Below are positions 44,225 through 54,944 of a stretch of 64,000 nt of DNA, piece after piece. This DNA is from Eurosta solidaginis (taxonomy: Eukaryota > Arthropoda > Insecta > Diptera > Tephritidae): positions 135,523,689 to 135,587,688 of the forward strand of contig NC_090321.1 in the NCBI RefSeq assembly GCF_040869045.1, written 5' to 3'. Positions within the stretch are counted from its first letter, which is position 1. Each line of letters starts with the position of its first letter. A model generated the notes under the pieces. The model saw nothing but the letters and a program-made list of their open reading frames with translations, was not told the origin of the DNA and did no database searches. A program made the position numbers and the translations under genes.

Positions 44225-44640
44225 CTTCTAGTCACCCAGCGGTATAAAAAATATTCTTTACGAATGCCCTTATCAACAGCTTTCATTTGATATCCGTATT
44301 GTATAAACACATTCTAGTGGTAGCCGGGTCCAAGTTTTGGGCTATATCTCGAGACCCTAGTCACCCAGAGGTTGGAAAATTGTTCTGCTGTAAAGCACTC
44401 ATCAACAACTTTCATTCGATATCCATATTGTATAAACATATTCTAGTGGTACCCGGTTCCACGTTTTGGTCTCAAGAACCTAGCCACCCAGCGGTATGAA
44501 ATATAGCCTATAGCCTATTCTGGTACCTAGGTAACATACCTACAAAATTTTATAAAAGTCGGTCCAGTAGTTTTCAAGTTTTAAGCATCTGAACATATAG
44601 TCACCACGATTCATTTTTATATATATAGATTGCGCGCATC
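44225..44640. repeat. About 129-bp tandem repeat with RTE-like trailing sequence
   Basis: TTTCATTTGATATCCGTATT, GTATAAACACATTCTAGTGG at 44281 recurs at 44410 with few changes, and CACCCAG(C/A)GGT recurs three times. The block ends with AAAGTCGGTCCAGTAGTTTT, TATAGTCACC and a TATATATA stretch, which resembles the 3' ends of RTE-derived repeats. Non-coding. Confidence 0.55.
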
Positions 44641-44789
44641 CACCACAAACATTAACAGTGTCTGGTTCTTTCACTCCCACACTAGGCTAGACGCACGCAC
44701 TGTGCCAATGTTTTATGGGTCGGTCTCCTTTACCCAATGCTTTTGCCTTTAATGGCAACCCCCGTGCTGTCAAGTAGGCATGTAAATGA

Positions 44790-45140
44790 CCCTGCAAAAA
44801 TCGTTGGATCATGTGGCTCACTTGTGTCATACTGGAGTACTTACCATTATACTCCACTGTAATGCAGCAATGGACAAACTCATGTTTCTACACGAACATA
44901 TTGTAAGCCGAGCTTGTTTTTAACGATTGTTATCACTACACGATGTTTATTGGACTGTGGGCACTCCATGGATTACTCTGATGTAATGCGGAGCTGGAGT
45001 ATATGGTCCAATCCTAGGGCATCGCAATGTTAATTTGACCATATTTTTTGTATGAATTGTGGTTAATTTTGGAGCACTCGCTTGGTCCATAGCGAGTACT
45101 CCATACATGCATGCATGGAGTATTTGCGATTTTTGCAGGG
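44790..45140. mobile_element. Non-autonomous TIR element (MITE) with CCCTGCAAAAATCG ends
   Basis: CCCTGCAAAAATCG at 44790-44803 is repeated exactly inverted at 45127-45140, 351 bp apart. The interior contains several TGGAGTA or TACTCCA motifs in both orientations and a CATGCATGCATG palindrome. No coding capacity. No convincing target duplication was found, so the superfamily is unknown. Confidence 0.7.
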
Positions 45141-45172
45141 GATAATTCAAGTACTACCAAAGATTATCGAAA

Positions 45173-45345
45173 ATAAAGATGTTGCAGGCGCAAACTTCGG
45201 TGGAAAGCTGCGGAGCGTAACAAAATTCTAGTAGGTCACTTTCACCACACCAAAAACTTTAACACAATTTTTAACATAATTTAAGCACAGAAATACACTG
45301 ATTGGAGTTTTAGAGAGTATCTAAAAGTTAAAATTCGGAACACAT
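45173..45345 (+). repeat. Half-copy of a hAT-like MITE next to LINE family C ORF1
   Basis: AGATGTTGCAGGCGCAAACT, AAATTCTAGTAGGTCACTTT, TGATTGGAGTTTTAGAGAG and AAAATTCGGAACACATTAGC match, in reverse orientation, the 50390-50205 part of the MITE at 50059. Similarity stops just where the LINE ORF1 coding sequence becomes recognisable, so this could equally be a shared LINE 5' UTR. Confidence 0.6.
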
Positions 45346-45890
45346 TAGCCGACGCTAACGCTGCTGCTATTAACAGTGCTTCTACTGCTGTTAACACTAA
45401 TACAGATATTGTCAACATTTGCCGCCCTACACTCTACAACAAGATTTCTCTCGATAATGCAACAGTAAATGCTGCTGCTAACACTCATGTTGAAATTACT
45501 CCTGTTAAGGATATAATAACCATTAATAATATTGTTGCTTCCAGTTCCACCAACACAGGTGGTGATTCTACTTTCGCCGCTGCGCGTTTGCAACTGCGCA
45601 ACCGAGGCAAGTGACTGCCTTGCCGCCTCGCAGCACAATATTTGTATCATGTCTTCATGCTTCGCTTATGGAAAATGATATTATTAAGTATGTAAATAGG
45701 CATGTGTAAATTTAATTTTAGTTATAATAGGGATATTTCATCATTTAAAATATCAGTGCCAGACGCTTATTTTGATAGAGTTCTTGAATATTCATTCTGG
45801 CCGAAACATTCAGTTGTGCATTTGTTTACAAAAAAAACCAAACGCCGCAAGAACTTCAAAAAAATCTCTTCGGAAACAGTGAAAAAATAA
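45345..45890 (+). pseudogene. LINE family C ORF1 remnant
   Basis: An Ala/Asn/Thr-rich stretch (ADANAAAINSASTAVNTNTD) and IITINNIVASSSTNTGGDST lead to FVSCLHASLMENDIIKYVNR. Then, in another frame, CKFNFSYNRDISSFKISVPD and LEYSFWPKHSVVHLFTKK. The last two segments match the C-terminal part of LINE ORF1 proteins with a PHD-type N-terminus. A frameshift lies near 45690. Confidence 0.65.
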
Positions 45891-45892
45891 CC

Positions 45893-48684
45893 ATCACTTG
45901 CCAAAATGTTCGCGGCCTAAGATCGAAATTAAATACCTTTTTTCTGAATAGATTTATTTTTACTTCTCAAGTTATAGCTTTTACTGAAACCTGGTTAAAA
46001 GCTGATAATTTTAACTCTGAACTTTTCTGAAGTAAATATGTAGTTTTTCGGCGTGATCGTGAAGCAGGTGGTGTCCTTATTGCTGTTGACTCGACGCTTC
46101 CATCTGAGTTGCTGCTATCGGACATCACAACTGACATTGAATTCGTAGCAGTAAAGCTTGCATTCCACAATTTTAGTTTGTTTATATGCTGCTCGTATAT
46201 ACCGCCACGATCGGATAAACACGTTTATACATATCATAGCACTGTTATTTGTAGTTTGTACTCGCAATTGCGAGACAAAGACCGCCTAGTAGTTCTTGGT
46301 GATTTCAATTTATCATCAGTAAATTGGATCAATACCATCGCCTCAAATTTTATTACTCCCACCACTCAGCACGACTTTTTAAATAGCCTGCTAGATACAC
46401 CTCTTCTCCAAATGAATAATATTTTAAATTCCAAAAGGAAAATCTTAGACTTAGTGTTTACAGATGACTCTACGGTTATTACTTTAACCCAAACTCCCCC
46501 ATTATCCCTACCTGAAGACCTTCTACATCCTACGCTTCAGATAGTACTGGATGTTGTTCAACCTGTGATGCTCGATGTTCCTAAACCTAATTCCCGACCT
46601 CGTTCGAGATGTTTTTCAAAGACGAATTTTAGTGAGCTCAATAAATTGATTGCTACCCATGACTGGTCGAGTCTTTATGCGTGTACAGACGTTGAAACAG
46701 CGACATTCTTGTTTTATAGCTCTCTTGATGCTTTCTTTGAAAGCTGTGTTCCCCTTCATTATTCCAGTACCACGGGTAAACCACCTTGGTTCCCAAGGCA
46801 ACTATTAAGACTTGATAATATTAAATCTAGACTCTATAAGCGTTTCAAAAGATCTGGAAAAGCTATGGATTTTTCTAAATATTTAGTGGCGCGTTCCAAT
46901 TTTCATCGTCTAAACCAGCAATGTTATAAAGGTTACTTATCATGCTGCAAATTCCAATTTATTAATAACCTGAAACGTTTCTACAGATTTGTTAGTTCCA
47001 AAAGGAATACTACTGGTTTTCCATCTACTTTTATTTATGGGTGCAAAAACGCAAATTCTGATCATGAAAATCGCAGATTTATTTGTTGAATTCTTTAAAT
47101 CAGCCTATTCATCCCAATGTGTGCAGTCTGATGTTTATCCATATAGCTTGGAAAGTTCTAATAATATTTTAAACCAATTGATTGATAAAGATACTGTTCT
47201 TGATAGTTTCTTCTTTGAAACCGATATCTTCACCGGGTCCAGATGGTGTTCTTAGTTTTGTACTTAACTACTGTGCTGTCAACTTATCTGAGCCTATCTT
47301 TAAATCATTTAAACTGTCTGTGGAATCCGCATCATTCCCGTCTGTTTGGAAACAATCGTTTAATATACCTTTGCATAAAAAAGTAGTAGGTCTAATATTG
47401 AGAACTACAGAGGCATAGCTAAGCACTCAGCTATTCCTAAAACTTTTGAGCAGATAATTACATACCAGCTTCAATATCTGTGTAGCTCTTTAATATCACC
47501 TTGTCAACATGGTTTTGTGCATCGAAGATCAGCAACTACCAATTTCCTTGAATTTACGGCTTTTGTTATAAATGGTTTTTTATATTGCAAGCAAACAGAT
47601 GTAATTTACACCGACTTTAGTAAAGCATTTGACTCTGTTAAGCACGAGCTCCTCTTAGTTCACAAACTTGATCTTCTGGGCTTTCCAACGCCTTTATTAA
47701 ATTAGATTTCAATTTATCTTGAAAATAGGACTCAACGAGTTTTCTTCAACAACAATCTTTCAAAGTCGTTTGATGTAACTTCTGGCGTCCCCCAGGGTAG
47801 CCATTGGGCCCATTACTTTTTACCTTATTCATTAATGACTTACCACAGGTTATCTTACATACTAGAGTTTTTATGTATGTAGATGATGTAAAACTTTGTT
47901 ACACATATATGCCTTCAAACTTGTTCTGTTTTGATCAGCTTCAGGCCGATCTTGACTCATTTCAAAGCAGGTGTACTGCAAATTTACTTTTTTTGAATTA
48001 CTCTAAATGTAAGCAAATGACTTTTCACCGGGTGAAGTCGGTCCTGACATCTATACTTAACGGCAACCCTTTGGTGTGGATATCTGTTGTAACTGATCTA
48101 GGTGTTCTTTTTGATCCGAAATTAAGTTTTACCATACATATTTCAACCACTATAAACAAAGCATCTGGTGTACTAGGATTTATCAAACGTTGGGCTAAAG
48201 AGTTTGATGACCCTTATTTCACCAAGATTCTGTATACATCGCTGGTACGTCCTGTTCTCGAGTACTGTTCATGTGTTTGGTCCCCAATCTATCAAATCCA
48301 TACAGATCGGATTGAGTCGGTCCAGAGACAGTTTTTAATTTTTACATTCGAGGTCTCAACTGGGAATCAAGTACTCATCTTCCACCATACAGGAATGGGC
48401 TTCTTCTAAATAATTTGCCATCTCTAAAGAATCGTAGAGTATTACTCGGCGATATGTTCATTCACAAGCTCATAATCGACGTGATTGACTCCCCTGACCT
48501 AATGAGTCAACTAAATTCTGCTGTTCCTGCTAGGGCCTCCAGACATTGTGTGCCTTTTCATTTACCTCTATGCCAGCAAAACTTTGCCAGAAATAGTCCC
48601 TTGTGTCACTGGTGCTCGCGTTACAATGATTTGTATAACTGCATTGGCTTTGAGTACATAGCCATACTCTTGTGTTTGGCCTGA
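45893..48684 (+). pseudogene. LINE family C ORF2: APE endonuclease and RT
   Basis: The endonuclease opens ITCQNVRGLRSKLNTFFLNR and IAFTETWLKADNF; a stop lies at about 46028. GGVLIAVDSTLPSELL, CCSYIPPRSDKH and LVVLGDFNLSSVNW follow in 46109-47089. The linker is KPPWFPRQLLRLDNIKSRLY. RT motifs: HGFVHRRSATTNF, VIYTDFSKAFDSVKHELL (first catalytic Asp), SGVPQG (about 47790), GPLLFTLFINDLPQV, FMYVDDVKL (YVDD variant) and LGVLFDPKLSF. The thumb runs to VRPVLEYCSCVWSPIYQ. The final piece 48415-48684 holds LKNRRVLLGDMFIHKLI and PLCHWCSRYNDL. No RNase H. Inactive. Confidence 0.82.
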
Positions 48685-49029
48685 TATTTTAAACGAAATA
48701 AATAAATAATTTACTATTAACCTCGTTGCATGCAGTTTTAGTAATGTAAAATCAATTGCATTGTTTGACAATGAAAATATACTCTTGGCGAGATATACGC
48801 CAATTTGTATGTCTGGTCGAGTACATAAACCCTACGTACTAAGACTACGTACAAAGGCAAAGAAGGGAATCCACAGTTAATTTAAAACTATTCGAATTTC
48901 AAAGATTAATTAAGGTTTTATTGTTGTAATTTAGTTTACAACTGGTGTAAAACTAGTGGGACAAAAATATCATTCGAAAAATCAATTAATTTACATATTT
49001 GCAATAAATATTCTTGTAATAATCTAGAT

Positions 49030-50780
49030 CTGGCCTGGTTTTCAATAAAAAATACACATGGAACGATCATATAAAACATTTATGTAAGCAGCTTCAAAGT
49101 AGATTAAACATAATCAAATCTCTTAGCAATCCTAAATTAAAATGTAATACCAATTCCCTTACCCTAATAGACAGATCAATAATGCTCTCAAAAATAGATT
49201 ACTGCCTCTCAATTAACGGAATTACCACAAAAAACAATATCGCAAAAGTTTCATCAGTATATCACTCAGCAGATAGATCAGCAATCGGGACCTTTTTGAT
49301 GACCGCAATCATAAATATTCTCACCGAGGCTGGACTCCCACAAATACAAGATCGAACTAAATATACAACTAGATATCTAACATTCAAGCTTTTGAGCCTA
49401 GAAGGAACTCCCATAAAAACCTTATAAAAAGCAGTTTAAACATAAACGCCTAAATAGAAAACCATCAGCTATGTAAGCTATCATAAGTTGTGCAAAAGAT
49501 TCGGTTAGTATCAACATGAGCGCATGCGCTGGTATTCAAAGCCCTCCGTGGTTGCTACAGTCAAACTCAAATATTTTCATGCTGGTAACATACAAAAAAG
49601 ACAACACTCCTAACACTGTCTTTATTCAGGAGTTCCTAAGCGTTTGAAAAAGATATTCCGAATGAAAAATTCTCTACACAGATGCCTCAAAGGACCATGG
49701 TATTACTGGATGCAGAATCGTTGACGATAACTCAACAATTGAGACAAATATTTTACCATAATTTTTTGCATCAGTATTCACAGCCGAAGTAACAACTTTT
49801 CTTAACGCCTGTCCACTGGCAATAATAAGAAATGCAAAATATATGATTTGCTCAGACTCACTGTCGTCACTTAAAACAGTTTTAAACATCAACCACAGCA
49901 ATCCAACAATAAGCCAAATTCACAATCTACTAATCCGTAAACCCCAAAAGATTAGGCTGCCAAGGCTAGATTAGGGTACCAAGCCACATTGCAATTCCCA
50001 GCAACACACTCGCTGATAATGCTGCTAACATGGCAACAGTATCACCAGAGATAATTTTAAAGTAGAGATGTTGCGTGCGCGAAAAATAGTGTGAAAAAAC
50101 CTTCGCAAAACTCTACTAGATCACATTCACCACTCAACATAGCAGAATGTTTTAAACTAGCACTGTGTGTATTTATTATTATTATTTGTAAATTTTTTAT
50201 TCAGCTAATCTGTTCAGAATTTTAATTTTACCTCTCTAAAACTCCAATCAGTATATTTTGTGTAGTTAAATTATGTTAAGAATTGTGTTAAAGTTTGTGA
50301 TGTGTTGTAAGTGACCTACTAGAATTTTGTGAAGCTGCGCTGCTTTGCACTGAAGTTCGCGCATGCAACATCTTTCTGTTTAAAAATCTTTAGTATCACC
50401 ACTTAAACTAATCAACGCCTCAACATTGCAGCACGTAATATTCATCTAAGATCCGCAAACGACCTATGGGCAAGCTATTCACACAGCTACAAATCAATAA
50501 ACCCCAGCGCTATCGCCCTATCTTCCCAACGGAAATAGCGAGAAAACAGTTGATCAAGCCATACACGCTTCCGGTTGGGCCATACTCGTCTGACACATAA
50601 ACACTTATTAGAAAAAACATAAACACCAACCTGAAATTTTTGCAACACTGACCCGCTTACCCCTACCCACATCCTATATTTCTGTCCCCAACTAGAGTAT
50701 CTAAGGCAGGAGATTTTTTAACAAGACCCAAGACAGATATTATAAAATATAACCATAGCAAATATAAAAAAGTTTATAAA
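49030..50780 (+). pseudogene. I-clade LINE ORF2 C-terminal portion (RT thumb, RNase H, zinc region)
   Basis: The RNase H segment reads YTDASKDHGITGC (first catalytic Asp), FASVFTAEVTTFLNACPLAI (Glu) and YMICSDSLSSLKTVLNINHS (second Asp), then a degraded PSHIAIPSNTLADNAANMAT (last catalytic Asp region). After the MITE, RFRLGHTRLTHKHLL and CNTDPLTPTHILYFCPQLEY form the C-terminal zinc-binding motif. Stops at about 49427 and 49760 and frameshifts show it is dead. Confidence 0.72.
50059..50390. mobile_element. hAT-like MITE with long imperfect inverted repeats
   Basis: TAGAGATGTTGCGTGCGCGAA at the left and the reverse complement of TTCGCGCATGCAACATCTTT at the right pair over about 20 bp. The similarity continues weakly inward (CTACTAGATCACATTCACCAC against GTAAGTGACCTACTAGAATT). 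The interior is AT-rich and non-coding. It splits the I-clade LINE between RNase H and its C-terminus. Flanks TTTTAAAG and GTTTAAAA are a possible imperfect 8-bp duplication. Confidence 0.65.
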
Positions 50781-50835
50781 GTTTACTTGTAAGTTGAACA
50801 TCTACTTTGAAATATAATAATTTATTTATTAATAT

Positions 50836-51440
50836 TGTCACGGATATTAGCATCACTAAGCTATACCATCACCAAGGCGATGCTAAGGCCATGCCAAGCA
50901 GTATTTGCGTCAATAATCAAATCATGTATACACATATATAAGGCAGCCGAAAGAGATGTCACACACAGATGCATTTACTTATACGCCTATGTGTGTGCGA
51001 GAGACTGTAAACTACAAACTCACATACATCTGAGAGACGCTGAAAAGTAGAAAATTGTAAACAAGTAGAAACTATATGAGAACTATAAACACTCGAAATA
51101 GTTGGTAAGTTCTGGAAATAGAAGAGCCTAGATGTATGCAGCGTAAACTATAAAAGTGGCACAAGCGAGTAAAAAGTAATTCAGTTTGATTTGGGATTTG
51201 AATTAAGCGCTATCTAGCGAGCTATAGCAGTATTATTTTGAATAGTAGAGTTTCATTTGAGCTGTCAATCAGTTTGGTTATTAAGTAAGCTATTCGTTGC
51301 AAAGCACAAGTGTTATTGTGAAGTACTTGAATAAAGGCCATTTTGCATTATTACATATTGGAGTTATTTATTCAACAGTTTAGCGATACGAACTTAGAAG
51401 AGGGTTGCAAATAAGAGGATTTGCAAGTAAATTCGTTACA
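50836..51440 (+). repeat. Solo LTR of a Gypsy-type element, 605 bp
   Basis: Begins TGTCACGGATATTAGCATCA and ends AAGTAAATTCGTTACA (TG...CA). The host 4-mer ATAT is repeated outside both ends (50832-50835 and 51441-51444). A TATA-like CTATAAAAGTGG at about 51148 and AATAAA at about 51332 fit U3 and R/U5 positions on the plus strand. No internal retrotransposon sequence adjoins it, so it is the product of LTR-LTR recombination. It lies in the 3' UTR of the I-clade LINE. Confidence 0.85.
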
Positions 51441-51575
51441 ATATCCTATTTATCAATTTATATAACTTAAGACTCATACTATACAATATGAGGAAGCCGA
51501 TGGCCTATGTCGCTAGTGCTTTTTTAAAAAAAATTTAAGTCAATAAAATAAATAAATAATAAATAAGAATTATTG

Positions 51576-52785
51576 TTGTATTCTACGATTTCATATGAAG
51601 ACACAAAGCATAAAAATATACATTGCTTTTTTTAAATTTTACTAGCTTTTGAAATCGCTCGTTAAATAACCAACTTTAAATTTGTTATGAGTTCTCTAGT
51701 TAAAGCGTGAGGCTTTGTCACCTCAAGGCACAAAGTTTAGTGCAAAAGATTGATGAGTTTTGATATTGATATGATAAATTAATAAAAGTTTTTGGCTATA
51801 GGTTGTTCGGTTCTGATACAATTGGAGAAAAACGCCGATCTAAAATCCGGCACCACCGGACTCAACTCCAGCTTTTGATGTTCTTACTTTTTTGTTCCTG
51901 AAAATCGAACGAAGTGTTCTTAAAACATCAACCTTGTTCTTGAACTGACCACCATTTTCTTGAAAAGAGAACGGTTGGTCTTAAAATATGAACAAATGTT
52001 CTATTAATGAGAACGATGTTCCTAAATTACGAACAATGTTCTTAAATTTAGTTCAAGAAACAAGAAACGGTACAATTCGGGTGTACTGCAATGTTAAATA
52101 CAACATTTGGCACAAGCTATCAAGCAGTTGTAGTGGCCCAGCGGTTATGGTGTTGCGGTTGCAATCGCGTGGCGCGAGTTCGATCACCATCAAACTCTGA
52201 AGTTTTTTAAAACAATTTTTTTATGTTCTATTTTTTTAGCTCTTATTTTTCGTTCAGTTCCATTCACATATGCACAGGTAATTCTCAAACTTGTTATGAA
52301 ATGTTTTAAGTATATATTCAGATTGCATTTATAAAAAGAAGAATTTCTCAATAAGAGAAATGCATGCAAAAATGCGTATTATGCGTTCTTTTTTTCTTAT
52401 TTTGGACTTTAGTACTAGTGTTTTCGTTATTAATATTTTTTATTAATGAAAAAAAATTATTATTATTACAAAAATAATAGATAAATGGGTACTAATTGGA
52501 AAAAAAAACTACCTTCCCACTCCCCCCAAAGATCAAGCACAAACCGTTCTTGAATTGAGACCGAAAAATGTTAGTCGACCACAAATCGTTCTCGCAGCGT
52601 GAGAATGAAAAATTTTAAATCCAGCCCAAGTGGTGCTTACTTAAAAGGAGCACAGAAGGTTCACACGTCAGTACCAAAGTGGTCATAAAATACGAACGGC
52701 GTGCTTGAAAAAACTGTTCTTAAAACAAGCCCATCGGTCACGAGTTAAGAAAAAACGTTCTTATCATGATGAAAATAGGAATTGA
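51576..52785. repeat. Degenerate GTTCTTAAAA/GAAC repeat array around a tRNA-like SINE
   Basis: From 51890 to 52070 and again from 52540 to 52765, units of about 24-28 nt with GTTCTTAAA(A)...(A)CGAAC recur in imperfect, partly palindromic form. Between the two arrays lies a tRNA-like segment (52125-52200). The rest is AT-rich spacer without a gene. Confidence 0.55.
52120..52205 (+). mobile_element. Second tRNA-derived SINE-like head
   Basis: AGTGGCCCAGCGGTTATGGT contains an A box (TGGCCCAGCGG), and 35 nt later GAGTTCGATCACC fits a B box. The intervening loop is of tRNA-like length but the acceptor stem does not close, so it is a tRNA-derived promoter rather than a functional tRNA. The sequence continues into AT-rich DNA and differs from the main SINE family of this window. 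Confidence 0.55.
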
Positions 52786-52853
52786 TTTAGCCATATCCGT
52801 CCGTCCGTCCGTCCATCTGTCTTCGATCACGACAACTTTTGTAAATATTGAGA

Positions 52854-53220
52854 GGTAAAAAATAAAAAAATTTAAGGCGCAATAACCTCCGAAGAGATTT
52901 TGGACTGCGCTTCTCTTCCAATTTGCTTCGTGCTCCTTTATATTGTTTCTTACAAATTGGCGGGACGGGACCTACCTGTTTTGTGCCTACTCCGAACGAC
53001 ATCTGCAAGGCAAATGAGTTTCTACTGAGAGCTTTTCATGGCAGAAATACACTCGTAGTGCTTGCCAAACACTGCCGAGGGACGACCTCGCTTAGAAACA
53101 CGTTTCTTCTAATTGAAAAACCTTGTTCTTAAAATTTTGATGATGCTTTGCCTGGGGTGTGAACCCAGGATCTTCGGTGTGATAGGCGGAGCACACTACC
53201 ATCACACCACGGCGGCCGTC
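52854..53220 (-). mobile_element. tRNA-derived SINE, copy 4
   Basis: Reverse-strand copy of the same family as 753, 40194 and 40984, about 15% or so diverged by eye: GCGCAATAACCTCCGAAGAG at its 3' side, and a B-box complement GGGTGTGAACCC and ACCACGGCGGCCG at its 5' side. Flanked by TATTGAGA at 52846-52853 and 53221-53228. Inserted in the ACCACGCCCAC-type repeat. Confidence 0.85.
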
Positions 53221-54105
53221 TATTGAGATATCTTGTTGAAATTTGGTATATGGGTTCCTTGACACTCGTCTCTAATCGCTATTTCAAATGAGCGAAATCG
53301 GATGATAACCACGCCCACTTTTTATGTATATAACATTTTGGAAAACACAAAAAATCTGATTAATTAGTAAATAATACACCTAGAATATGTAAATTAATGA
53401 AAGGACTGATATTGAGACTTGATAAATATTTAAAATAATTTTGAAAATGGGCGTGGCACCGCCCACTTTTAATAAAATCAATCTAAGAAATATTGTTAAT
53501 CATAAATCAAAAAACGTTAAGCCTATAATAATAAAATACGGCAGGGAGGTTGTCTTTACTAAAAGAAATGTTGCGAAGAAAAATGAACAAAATCGGTTTG
53601 GGACCACGCCCACTTTTATAAAAGATTTTTGGAAGGGTCGTGGACGAATAAAATTAGCTATAACTTTGCAAAAAAGATTTTTGGAAGGGTCGTGGACGAA
53701 TAAAATTAGCTATATCTTTGCAAAAAAGATCTTTATAGCAATGGTATTTCTTTTCCCAAGTGGAATTATAATAAGAAATAGGAAGCAATTTTATGACTAA
53801 GCAATTTTCTACGTTTCGGGAGCTATAATTCGAAGCAAATTAACGGATCGTTATAAGATTGGGTACACATATTTTCGTTATAAGGGGCCGTTCAAATATT
53901 GCGTAAGCACTATTGGGGGCGGGGGTCTTTTTTTTTTGCTTATTTTCGATATCATGGTTGGTGAGGAGTCTAGATGATGATTACGTCATCAGTAGTTATT
54001 TACGTTTTTACACGAATGCAACCCTCACATTGTCTTTGCTTGAAAACGAAACGCATTTTGGGGGAATCCCGGAAATAAACCCGGGAACTACCTCGCGCTA
54101 TTCAC

Positions 54106-54936
54106 TTGCCCAATTTCCTCTGTCAAATAGACAAATCCAAGTTATACCAAAAATTGTTTGAAAGTTTTAAAAAATCGCATACAAGTACGAAAGTACAAAA
54201 TGTACAAAAGTTAGTAAACGAAGTGTGGCGAAATTATAAATTACAAGCAAAGTCCGACAAGGAACTAGATATTATTGTATTTAAGAGAATTGCAGAAGAA
54301 TTGCAAGCGGCGACTAAGAATAAATCCAGTGTTCTAAATTTTTTTTCCAAGGTGAGTGACGAAATATTTTAGGGTGTTAATTTTCTGTATGTTATGGGTT
54401 CGATTCCCGGCTTTACAGATTAGTATCCATAGGGCTTCAAGCCATTGGGCTTTAAATAATCTTTAAATGCAGTTTCTATTGCATAATTTGTCGATATGTA
54501 TGCTAATAAGAGAATCTTTAGCAGAACCCATAGAAAGTTTTTATTTTTAGGCCACGGATTACAAATTATACAGCCACCCTCAAATATTAAAAAACGGGAG
54601 GAAGATAAAATAAAACCCGGTAATAAATCGCAACAACAAAGCGGAAATAATGAAAATGCATATATTCAGAGAGCAAAACCTTCTCAGGAAGCTATGGAAA
54701 ATAAGATTGCTCTACTCGAAAAAAATCTAAATGCTTTGTATTCTGCGAGAGATACTATGCCAAACCGTGCTGAAGTTGATAAACAGATCATTGCGCGAGG
54801 AAATAAAAACAAGAAAACATGCTTTAAACATGAAGGTTTTAAACGCAGTTGCCCAGACGAAACACTGGGATGGTATGAAAAAAAGTTAGAAGATATTTGT
54901 AATCAAAATCCAGAAATAAAAAAAGACTATCACTGA
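54106..54936 (+). pseudogene. Transposon-encoded protein, N-terminal part
   Basis: The first piece (54106-54372) is helical and basic: LYQKLFESFKKSHTSTKVQN, LVNEVWRNYKLQAKSDKELD. A GTGAGT donor at 54351 and a TTTTATTTTTAG acceptor at 54550 suggest an intron between it and the second piece (54551-54936). That piece has a coiled-coil-like MENKIALLEKNLNALYSARD and a CFKHEGFKRSCPDETLGWYE region. I know no function for these parts. In related invertebrate proteins (recalled from memory) they precede a GRP-LE region and the DDE-like core, as here. Confidence 0.6.
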
Positions 54937-54944
54937 GGGATTCA

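Larger units (their letters stand above)
40130..44310 (-). mobile_element. Jockey/CR1-group LINE (family B) interrupted by two SINEs
   Basis: Minus-strand element: ORF1 C-terminal region (44122-43658), endonuclease (about 43700-42764), RT (42727-41383), C-terminal region in pieces (41370-40573), and a 3' end in (AAAT)n at 40105-40125. Two SINEs, each with a 13-bp target duplication, lie in the C-terminal coding region (40984-41348) and in the 3' UTR (40194-40559). No RNase H is present. Stops and frameshifts occur between domains. Confidence 0.82.
45345..48710 (+). mobile_element. Jockey/CR1-group LINE (family C), plus strand
   Basis: ORF1 remnant (45345-45890), endonuclease and RT (45893-48684) and a 3' tail GAAATAAATAAATAAT near 48695-48715. 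Domain content and RT motifs resemble families A and B. Several frameshifts (for example at about 47090, 47225 and 48345) and in-frame stops disable it. Confidence 0.82.
49020..51575 (+). mobile_element. I-clade LINE remnant, 5'-truncated, doubly interrupted
   Basis: RT thumb (49030-49427, for example HIKHLCKQLQSRLNIIKSLS and IDRSIMLSKIDYCL), RNase H (about 49675-50050) and C-terminal zinc region (about 50440-50700). A 3' UTR with GAGGAAGCCGATGGCCTATG (51488) follows, and a tail of AAATAAATAAATAATAAATA (51545-51575). A MITE (50059-50390) and a solo LTR (50836-51440) are inserted. An RNase H domain of this type with this C-terminus fits the I clade. Confidence 0.75.

Noticed and set aside
43857..44231. 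Plus-strand frame with hydrophobic segments (membrane protein)
   Set aside because: Antisense to LINE family B ORF1; hydrophobic codons arise from the complement of polar ones.
50836..51440. Part of the same LTR family as 15515-30309
   Set aside because: Length and sequence differ completely; only the TG...CA ends are shared.
54396..54420. tRNA gene suggested by GGGTTCGATTCCCGG
   Set aside because: Only a B-box-like string is present; no A box at the right distance and no cloverleaf. It lies inside the DNA transposon.
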